Shown here: piece by piece, positions 9,078-15,661 of the stretch
How positions within the stretch are numbered: the stretch's first letter is position 1
How the letters are laid out: each line of letters begins with the position of its first letter
Source: Stramenopiles sp. TOSAG23-6
Lineage: Eukaryota; Sar
Reading direction: 5' to 3'
Length of the DNA: 15,661 nucleotides
Assembly (NCBI GenBank): GCA_900128565.1
Contig: LT636109.1
Span: forward strand, 1 to 15,661
Notes under the pieces: generated by a model
The model's input: only the letters and a program-made list of their open reading frames with translations
Told to the model about the DNA's origin: nothing
The model's database searches: none
Made by a program: the position numbers and the translations under genes

Positions 9078-9472
9078 TTGAACTGTTGATTAGATTTTTT
9101 CCCGTAATGACGGCAATTCTAGTATGTATACAATAATAATGCTAACAAAAGTTTGCTAAGTGTATTGTGTAAGTTTAATCATATTCTCAAGCAGTCCCTT
9201 TCTTCTGTATTGGATTACAGGTTGCTAAGTACACAAAGATACCGTAGGCTACGGATACACCTCAACAGTTTTTAATAACGTACAAAATGAAAAGAAGCGG
9301 CTAGGGTTAGGGTTTATATATGTCATTTTTAAAAATATAATATTTCGAAAAAAACTGCGAAAAAATATTTTTTTTACTTTCGAGTTGCTTCACACAATTA
9401 TATAACAGTCATTCATTTCGCATTAAACAACCTAGTCATTGTTTAGAGGGCTTACTCAGTACATTTCAAAGA
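9078..9472. promoter_or_regulatory. Divergent intergenic region (395 bp), presumed promoters
   Basis: This is the largest gene-free stretch, between two start codons that face away from each other. I see no ORF, tRNA or intron-family copy. Two small features stand out: a short hairpin CCGTA-ggc-TACGG at 9242-9254, and a telomere-like motif at 9304-9316. The rest is AT-rich, with poly-A and poly-T tracts near 9350-9375. A promoter role is inferred from position. Confidence 0.5.
9304..9316 (-). promoter_or_regulatory. Telo-box-like motif (TAAACCCTAACCC on minus strand)
   Basis: The plus strand reads GGGTTAGGGTTTA; the complement is TAAACCCTAACCC, about 230 bp upstream of the G-alpha-like start. 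AAACCCTAA is known in plants as a promoter telo-box and also resembles telomere repeats. With about two units, chance is possible. Confidence 0.3.
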
Positions 9473-12127
9473 ATGTTCTATAAAAATGGTCAGGAAATTT
9501 CTGGTAGTGATCGAAAGCCCTTTTCAGAGTTGTCCCCATCTAATGAAGCGTGGGGAAAGAATGTTTCTTCAGGTTATGGTTCACAAAGCGTCAACAAGAA
9601 AAGTTCGTGGGAGCCTGCATATTTACAGAAAGTTGCATCTAGTATAGGTATTATTCCACAATCTTGGCGGAAAAATAAAAAGATATCTGTAGAAGAGAGA
9701 ATGAAAAGAAACAAAATTAGAGGTTCAATTACAAAAGGTTTTGCTTTGCTTCGAAAGTTGCAACGAACTCGAGAAAATATTTCAGCGCGTCGCCGATTTC
9801 TGCTGTGGAAATACAACACTGGTGAAGGCCACATACCCAAACAGCGTTCAGCGTTATCTCTATTTCTTTTCGGCGGAGGTTCATCCAATGAAAAATACTC
9901 GAACTTTTTACTTTCAAAAAAAGAAACAACAAAAAAAAGAAAGCCCTTGCAAAAATCCAATGAAAAATCCTCGATTTTTTTACTTTCAAGAAAAGAAACA
10001 ACAAAGAAAAGAAAGCCCTTAAAAAAAGTATTATTTTCTCCGCAGAAAGGGACATTTCCCCAAACAAACACTACTGTAGATTCCCAATCAAAACTAAATT
10101 GTCCAGTAGAAGAATCATCTTCTCAAGAACGCCATTCATTATTATCATCCTCAAATCGACTTTATTTGACATTATTATCATTGACTTCGAAAGGTGTTAC
10201 TATTTGCGCCTTGGACAAAGGGAAACAAGCGATTTCGTTATTGACTTTATTATGGCGCATACTCAGAGTACAAAATGAATTACGAAAAGGTAGATTTGGT
10301 AACAGTAATAAGACCTCAATACGAGGTGTTGCTCAATTAGTTGGATTGTGGGTCGCACTCGCTGTGGCAGAAAAAATAGGACGATCTCTTCCACTTGGAA
10401 AACTTCGAAATCAGTGGCAAAAGAAAGCTTTTTTGTTAATTAGCCCAGCTAAAAGAAGAATCAGCCTCTCTTTACAATATGTCAATAGAATTGTTCATAC
10501 AATACAAACACCTGCAAAGAAAATATTCCAAACGCCATCACGAATATTTAATTCACTTTGGTTAACAAACACTAAAAACACTACACCGAATGATCATCTA
10601 ACACCTATTATGAACAATAGTTTTAATTGTATAATGACTACAAAAGATGATATAGCCCCGGTATCGAGTAAAACCACAGGGTTTGATTCAAGTAGAAATT
10701 CTCGTATAACACCACGAATTCATTTCAACGACCTTATATCGACTCCGATACAGTTTCGACATTTTGAATCTCCAGATGTATTAGGTACGAAATGTGGTAC
10801 AAATTCATTTTCAAATACTACAATCAACAAAAAAATCATTATGACACCTCTTGTAGCCAAAATACAATCTCTTGGGTGTAATATCAGAAAGCCCCTATAT
10901 GAAGAAGCCTCGGCTCTTTGTATTCAACGAAGTTGGAAAAATTATAAAAAAAGGAAAAATAGTATAGTTATAACAGATACAAATAAAACATATAAATCAT
11001 CTAAAACACCTGCATCAAAGTATCCTCATACACCAAGAACTGTCACAACTGTTGGATATTATACACCATGTACGTTTTATATGNANTTCTNANTTNANGN
11101 TTTTTTTTTCATACNAANTTTNGTACCTAACAATTTTTTTTTTTTTAAAATATTTTTTCACAATACATTCTCATTGAATAAGAAACGTCGCATACTTCAT
11201 CAACTTCGAACTACAGTAAAGAAACAAAAATACAATTCTGCAGTGTGTAGTATCATTTCTGGATGTGCTTATGATTCAGATGAGGAAAATGCTGATATTT
11301 TAGGACCAATTTTACTAAAAAAGCGAGAAGATGTTGAAAAATTGGAAAACGAATGGATGAACATTTGGAATGAAACACGAAAAACGCATAAAATACGTGA
11401 AACACAAAAACAACATTCTATGAAACAAGTTAAAAAAAAATATATATTTTCAGTATCGGAGTTTGTTTTACTATTGAAAAAAACGCGCAATTTTATTTTA
11501 TTGTTGTGCTTATCCATTGTTTGTTTTTATATAGTAATATATACAAATTGTAGAAGCTCATTTGAAACTGTGGTAAACGAGTTGGATGTATTGGAAAACA
11601 GAATTTCAAAACGTTCAGCAAATGAAAATGTTAAAGACATTTCATTTCTTATTGCCATGAAGACGATTGCTGTACCAATGCTTAGTAGTTGTGCGTCTAC
11701 ATTAGGGATATTTTCGTACTTTGACAAATTTGGTTCGATTGTAACTAGTGTATTAAATAATAGTAGCAAATTAGATGAGAATAGAAACAGGAATATTGAA
11801 AAGGTAAATGGGAGATTTCTACTTGATAAAAGCGTAACAGATGCTTCCAGTATAGCACAAAAATATATCGTTCATCCTTTTCTATTTATAGTATTTCACA
11901 CTTTATCAATAACAAATGTAATGATTATAACAACTGGTACATTAGCACAAAATGTTTCAGAGTATGTTCATATTGTATCATATAATCTGACAAAATTCAT
12001 GGAAAAACAAATTTTACCTTTTATTAATTCATACAATACGAGAGTATTAAGTACGTCAGTAAGTATATTCGTAGTATCCATTTTTATTAGTCTACACATT
12101 TTTCAACTTCGAGCTCGATTTAGTTAG
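9473..12127 (+). CDS. Unrecognised basic protein with C-terminal membrane segments
   Basis: I do not recognise this protein. Exons 9473-11069 and 11169-12127 join to 851 residues, ending at TAG. The first 500 residues are basic and Ser/Asn-rich, with little conserved-looking sequence. A 24-residue motif (FLLSKKETTKKRKPL core) is repeated twice near residues 138-185. Residues about 481-492 (LCIQRSWKNYKKRK) look like an IQ calmodulin-binding motif. After the splice, a strong membrane span lies near 641-659 (FILLLCLSIVCFYIVIYTN). Further hydrophobic stretches lie near 770-795 (FLFIVFHTLSITNV) and 828-846 (SVSIFVVSIFISLHIF), with the C terminus RARFS. A membrane-anchored protein with a large basic domain, cytosolic or nucleoplasmic, is plausible. 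The start is the first ATG of the open frame. N bases near the intron do not affect the exons. Confidence 0.7.
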   Translation: MFYKNGQEISGSDRKPFSELSPSNEAWGKNVSSGYGSQSVNKKSSWEPAYLQKVASSIGIIPQSWRKNKKISVEERMKRNKIRGSITKGFALLRKLQRTRENISARRRFLLWKYNTGEGHIPKQRSALSLFLFGGGSSNEKYSNFLLSKKETTKKRKPLQKSNEKSSIFLLSRKETTKKRKPLKKVLFSPQKGTFPQTNTTVDSQSKLNCPVEESSSQERHSLLSSSNRLYLTLLSLTSKGVTICALDKGKQAISLLTLLWRILRVQNELRKGRFGNSNKTSIRGVAQLVGLWVALAVAEKIGRSLPLGKLRNQWQKKAFLLISPAKRRISLSLQYVNRIVHTIQTPAKKIFQTPSRIFNSLWLTNTKNTTPNDHLTPIMNNSFNCIMTTKDDIAPVSSKTTGFDSSRNSRITPRIHFNDLISTPIQFRHFESPDVLGTKCGTNSFSNTTINKKIIMTPLVAKIQSLGCNIRKPLYEEASALCIQRSWKNYKKRKNSIVITDTNKTYKSSKTPASKYPHTPRTVTTVGYYTPCTFYMXFXXXXFFFIXXXVPNNFFFFKIFFHNTFSLNKKRRILHQLRTTVKKQKYNSAVCSIISGCAYDSDEENADILGPILLKKREDVEKLENEWMNIWNETRKTHKIRETQKQHSMKQVKKKYIFSVSEFVLLLKKTRNFILLLCLSIVCFYIVIYTNCRSSFETVVNELDVLENRISKRSANENVKDISFLIAMKTIAVPMLSSCASTLGIFSYFDKFGSIVTSVLNNSSKLDENRNRNIEKVNGRFLLDKSVTDASSIAQKYIVHPFLFIVFHTLSITNVMIITTGTLAQNVSEYVHIVSYNLTKFMEKQILPFINSYNTRVLSTSVSIFVVSIFISLHIFQLRARFS
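9884..10027 (+). repeat. Two tandem copies of a 72-bp coding repeat
   Basis: TCCAATGAAAAA begins at 9884 and again at 9956. The two 72-bp units are similar throughout but not identical, encoding SNEKYSNFLLSKKETTKKRK and SNEKSSIFLLSRKETTKKRK plus four more residues each. The frame is kept. It looks like an older duplication inside the basic domain. Confidence 0.85.
11070..11168 (+). repeat. Introner-like intron in the membrane protein gene, with unresolved bases
   Basis: A 99-bp copy beginning GTACGTTTTATATG, with core GTACCTAACAATTT near 11123-11136 and end TTTTTTCACAATACAT. Nine N bases fall between 11084 and 11122. Joining 11069 to 11169 gives TPFSLNKKRR in frame. The next AG, at GAATAAG, would shift the frame. 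The length is a multiple of three, so an uncorrected reading passes through it. Confidence 0.87.
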
Positions 12128-12267
12128 AAATAAATTAGTAGTTATTGTTTTATTATGTTGAAATATTTTATAATCAAAACATTAAAGATAGTCTTACAAA
12201 AAGAAATATATTTCTAAAGGTTTTTCTCATCAGAAATATTCGAAGAAAGTGCATACTATAACACATC
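12128..12267. other. Tail-to-tail intergenic spacer
   Basis: A 140-bp AT-rich spacer lies between convergent genes. It includes GAAATAAATTAG just after the plus-strand stop, which could serve in 3'-end formation. There is no intron-family copy. Confidence 0.45.
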
Positions 12268-15200
12268 TCATGAAGTTCCTGATAAAACCATCCACATATT
12301 ACGACACAAAGATGCTTCCGTTCGCACCGCTCGTTTTTTATCATTCAATACAGGGACGAGCTCCTTTACCACTCGGCGTCCCAACGGGTGGATTTGATGG
12401 TATGGTAGTAGTCGTATTGTTTTGATACAACGACACGCCTGCATACGAACTTTAGCTGTGACACCATTACAAGCAAGAAATAAAAGTGAAGAAGTCACTG
12501 AATCAACATGAGTAGCGATTGCATTCAGAGTCCGCATTCTAGCATCTTTATTAATATTTGATTCCTTTTGATCTGTTGGATTGGAATGAGTCAAATCTGA
12601 ACTAAATGAACGATGTTTTCGAGTTTTTCGTGTATCCATTGGAACTATAGTTTTCTTTGCATTAAGCAAAGCATCAAAACAAACTAATGCAGCAGAACGC
12701 ATAGTAATATCTATATGTTTGTCAGTTTCGCTAGATTTATATTTGGTGCCACCCAAAGCTTGTAAGAGCAAAGGCATTGCTTGTGACATTTCACTATTAG
12801 TAGTGGCACTTGGCATATTCGAAGTTGAATTTGTAGCAAATTTCTTACCTAACGAATTTCCCCCCAGCATTTTACTCACAAATATTGTACTAGGAATTTG
12901 TTGAAAAAGAAGTACGATTGCCAGAAGTACAGGATCTTGTACATCTCGCAATTTTGATTCAGAATCAAATAAAGATAATAGTTTAGTATATATATACTGG
13001 AAGTACTTCTGGCGGTATAAAACACGAATTCTAGCCCCTGTACATCTCTTTAAACAAGATGGTCCAGACACTTCTACATTTGAAATGATACATCCAATGT
13101 TATGCACGGCTTCTTTCCTAATTTCACTACAATGAGTTTCGGTATGTTTCGTTGTTTTACAAATATATGAGCACATCAAGTCGATCAGTGAAGTAGTCAA
13201 TGTATGGCTCCTCATAGCTAATGATTTAGCAACCCAAGATAAAGTTCGCATCGCCTTGGTACTATTTCTATTTTTAGCAGAAATCAATGATGTTAAACAA
13301 TGTACCACATCCGCTAAAATTGTTTCTAACTCAGTTCCTTTTGGCAACTTATTTAAAATCCCAGCTAACGTTTCTGCTGCTGAATTGGTAATTTTTTCAT
13401 CTGAAATAGAAGAGACTGATAATTTAAGTAAAGCCATAATCCCAGAAGATAATTGATGTGAGTCGTCCCAAAGATTTGATGATGTCGAATCATTCCCACG
13501 AAATACTTTTACAGCGCCAATAACTGAATGAACCAAAAGCATCAGCTGTAACTGCGACTTTGAGGATGTACTTTCTAAGGTTTCGATACCAAAGCCAGAA
13601 TGTTTATTATTTTTTACCAATAGACTGAATACAGTATCAACTAAATCCCATTGAGTAGATTGTGTCGAATGAACTGTGATTATATGCAGTATGGACGTAA
13701 TATGCGACATAATTTGAACTTGATTTCTATCTGTTTTATCAAACTCATCGGTTAATGCTCCATTATTAGCTAGTTCCACAAGAGATTCTATAAGAATGTA
13801 TGCAAGACTCTTTTGATTATTTCCAGCGCAAACTACTTTTGCTGAGGTGATTGACTTCATTAAATTTGATGCACTACAATCAGTTTTGCTTTCTTTTGAC
13901 AGACTTTTAGTAGACAGTTTTGTCGCTGCTTCAGCAATGATACAATGTAAAGCTTTAATAACAGCAGCAGCATCGTCACCACTAGCTAAACAACGGCGAG
14001 TATATTGATTCGAAACTTTCGTTTTTTTATGTGGAGAATATACTGTATCATCAGCCTTTGTAGCCTTTGTAGTATGTAACATTCTTTTTAAGAAAAAAGG
14101 TAATACAATATCAAATACGGAAGGTATTACACAAAGCTGACATAAAGCATTAAGTGAAGTTCTACTTGGTAAAGATGAAATTAATTTTGGTATAGCAAGA
14201 TCTATAACCATTTTTAAGTACATTTTGTCACATTTTGCCAGAGATAGGATTGTTAAACATGAATTATTTCTTAATTCTTTATCATCTATAATACGTTTTA
14301 CATCATTCGACGTTTGAATTATTGAAACATTTTCTGTACTGTTTCCCAACACTACTTGGACATTTTCTGTACTGTTTCCCAACACTACTTGGACCATAAT
14401 TTCAATAATCGTTTCAACGGACTCTTTTTCAAGAAGGGGCGATGAAGGTAATAAAAGTAATGAACACAAACCACGCAAACCTGCTTTTCTTGTAGCTAAT
14501 ATTGAATCTTTATGATTGGTTACCGTTTCCTGTTTCAACAAAGAATCATCATCATTATTATTACCTGTACAAGAACTACTAGAATTATCAGAATTATTCT
14601 TATTTCTGCCACAACATCCGCTATTTTCTGTAGGATTCGTCTTCTTTTTTTTACAATTATTCAGTGTATTTCGTGTTTCATGTGATAAACAATACGCCGA
14701 CGAAAATACAAAACGTAAATTATCTATAAATGGTGTAATAGGATTTTTCATTACACCCACATCAATTTCAGAGTCCATTTCAGATACAATATCTGCAAGA
14801 AATTCAATCGACGATCGATATACAATAAGATTTCCTGTTTTTGATTCTGTTGGCATTGCAGACATGGATTATGAAAAAATATTTCGAAATGATTTTTTTG
14901 TTAGGTACAAAATTACGTACGAAAAAAAAAATTCAAAATTGAAATGAAAACGAACGTGCAATGATCAAGGAACGAAGGGACGACAACAGGAATAACTCGA
15001 GCAAACGCTGTACACGACGCACTAGCAATAGCTCGTAACACACGGACAGAACATCGAGCATTCAAATGAGTTAACCTAACTATTTTTGTATTTTTTTTAT
15101 CATCACAATGACTACTATTAGATGTATCTGTATCAATTTTCATTCCATTAGGGTTAGGGTCATCAGACACTGGAGAAATTTCTCGACAACACCGTTTTAT

Positions 15201-15620
15201 TAAAGGGTTACAGAAAGTATTCCAAGCTTCTTCTCCAGAATGCATCGATATAGAAGACACTAGAGATTTCGTGATGATTTTTGTCAAAACACGAATTGTA
15301 TCCAATGTAGAATGAACCACATTTGACTCATCACCAGTAATTGATTCGGTATATAAGACACTTGCTAATTCAGGCAATCGTATGTATAGTGAAAATATAT
15401 ATATATTTTTTTTAGTACAAAAAATTCGTTAGGTACAAAATTTATCTACGAAAAAATAATATATTTGACATTCATGATGAAAACGTACAAATGCTTACAA
15501 AAAGATACTACAGAAAATCCGCTATACCCTGAATTAATACAATATTGCAACGTCTGTAGAGCATCAAGTTGAGCACTAATGACATTTGCTTGAATTTTTT
15601 CAATCAATAATTGAATCACC
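12268..15620 (-). CDS. MMS19: MMS19 (cytosolic iron-sulphur assembly / DNA repair HEAT protein), N terminus missing
   Basis: MMS19 is the HEAT-repeat scaffold of the cytosolic Fe-S targeting complex, which delivers clusters to DNA repair and replication enzymes such as XPD. Three exons are visible on the minus strand (15620-15489, 15381-14956, 14863-12268), about 1050 residues; the 5' end lies beyond the window. Identification rests mainly on the C terminus: IRLLPYHQIHPLGRRVVKEL, then VPVLNDKKRAVRTEASLCRN and MW. This matches the MMS19 end pattern in which a Pro-containing helix is followed by PLDDKKRxVRKEA. The helical repeat character elsewhere (LDALQTLQYCINSGY in the first visible exon) agrees. 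An Asn/Ser/Asp-rich linker (NKNNSDNSSSSCTGNNNDDD) interrupts the repeats. With the missing N terminus it is longer than the roughly 1030-residue human protein, largely because of such linkers. Confidence 0.85.
14328..14393 (-). repeat. Perfect tandem duplication of 33 bp inside MMS19
   Basis: Two identical 33-bp units, 14328-14360 and 14361-14393, encode VVLGNSTENVQ and VVLGNSTENVS-type copies. Perfect identity, including silent positions, means a recent duplication or an assembly artefact. The frame is kept. Confidence 0.93.
14864..14955 (-). repeat. Introner-like intron in MMS19
   Basis: Minus-strand copy of 92 bp. It begins GTTCGTTTTCATTTC, the only GTTCG start in the set, contains TTCGTACGTAATTTTGTACC and CTAACAA, and ends TATTTTTTCATAATCCAT. 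The join gives DHCTSAMPTES in frame. The next AG downstream (CCAACAG) would break the frame. GT follows both boundaries, so the cut is ambiguous by two bases. Confidence 0.88.
15382..15488 (-). repeat. Introner-like intron in MMS19
   Basis: Minus-strand copy of 107 bp. It begins GTACGTTTTCATCATGAATG, contains TTTTGTACCTAACGAA and ends TATTTTCACTATACAT. The join gives FCKHLRLPELASVLY in frame. It carries an extra ATATATATAT run in its 3' half. The next downstream AG (GAATTAG) would shift the frame. Confidence 0.88.
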
Positions 15621-15661
15621 ATGTATTTTGGAAAAATATTTCAAAAAAAAATCGTTAGGTA
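15621..15661 (-). repeat. Introner-like intron in MMS19, cut by window edge
   Basis: Only the 3' half is present. Read on the minus strand it starts inside TACCTAACGATTTTTTTTG and ends ATTTTTCCAAAATACAT at 15621, followed by coding sequence from 15620 (one base finishing a codon, then VIQLLIEKIQ). Confidence 0.85.

Noticed and set aside
9242-9254. Small CCGTA/TACGG hairpin as a terminator or RNA gene
   Set aside because: Five base pairs with a three-base loop is too small to support a structured RNA, and no T-run or tRNA-like boxes follow.
9574-10071. 165-residue open frame on the minus strand
   Set aside because: It lies antisense to the plus-strand gene with membrane segments. Its Phe-rich content is the mirror of Lys/Glu-rich codons, and no independent support was seen.
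12845-12860. TTACCTAACGAATTT, resembling the intron core, on the plus strand
   Set aside because: It lies antisense inside continuous MMS19 coding sequence (around GNSLGKKFATN), and no 5' or 3' element modules flank it. It is a chance match.
15148-15160. TTAGGGTTAGGGT telomere-like sequence
   Set aside because: It is inside MMS19 coding sequence on the minus strand (reads as Asp-Pro-Asn-Pro-Asn), so it has no need of a telomeric explanation.

Overview
This is an AT-rich nuclear fragment of a unicellular eukaryote, with six protein genes. Spliceosomal-type introns, a ribosome-biogenesis GTPase (BMS1), a heterotrimeric G-protein alpha homologue and MMS19 exclude a prokaryote. The lineage cannot be fixed from sequence alone. 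The introns are near-copies of one another, which points to a protist invaded by introner elements. Such elements are known in Micromonas, Aureococcus and dinoflagellates; as I recall, non-canonical introners occur in the parasitic dinoflagellate Amoebophrya. A syndinian-like alveolate is one guess; other algae or protists remain possible. Scattered N bases show this is a draft assembly.

Layout: genes alternate strictly in strand. (1) 162-1195 +, 3' part of an unrecognised cysteine-containing protein. (2) 1286-2991 -, a glutathione S-transferase-like protein with a CPYC centre. (3) 3116-7266 +, BMS1. (4) 7335-9077 -, a divergent G-alpha-like protein with degenerate nucleotide-binding motifs and a long charged insert. 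(5) 9473-12127 +, an unrecognised basic membrane protein. (6) 12268-15620 -, most of MMS19, running off the right edge. Tail-to-tail gaps are 90, 68 and 140 bp. Head-to-head gaps are 124 and 395 bp and presumably hold bidirectional promoters. The genes are housekeeping or signalling functions with no obvious shared pathway.

The notable feature is the intron set. All ten introns I could place (eight complete, two cut by the window edges) belong to one family, about 90-135 bp each. They start GTAYGTTTTC (once GTTCGTTTTC), run through a T-tract and an often palindromic CGTACG, carry a near-invariant TTTTGTACCTAAC core that looks like a branch site, and end near TTTTTTCACAATACAT. They always lie in the sense direction of their host gene, on both strands, and I found none between genes. 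Reading-frame continuity places their 3' ends at ...ACAT, not AG. In every complete intron the next downstream AG would break the frame or delete conserved residues. Two introns contain duplicated modules, as if elements had inserted tandemly or into each other. This is an introner-like family with apparently non-AG 3' splice sites, and it is the best candidate here for an undescribed system.
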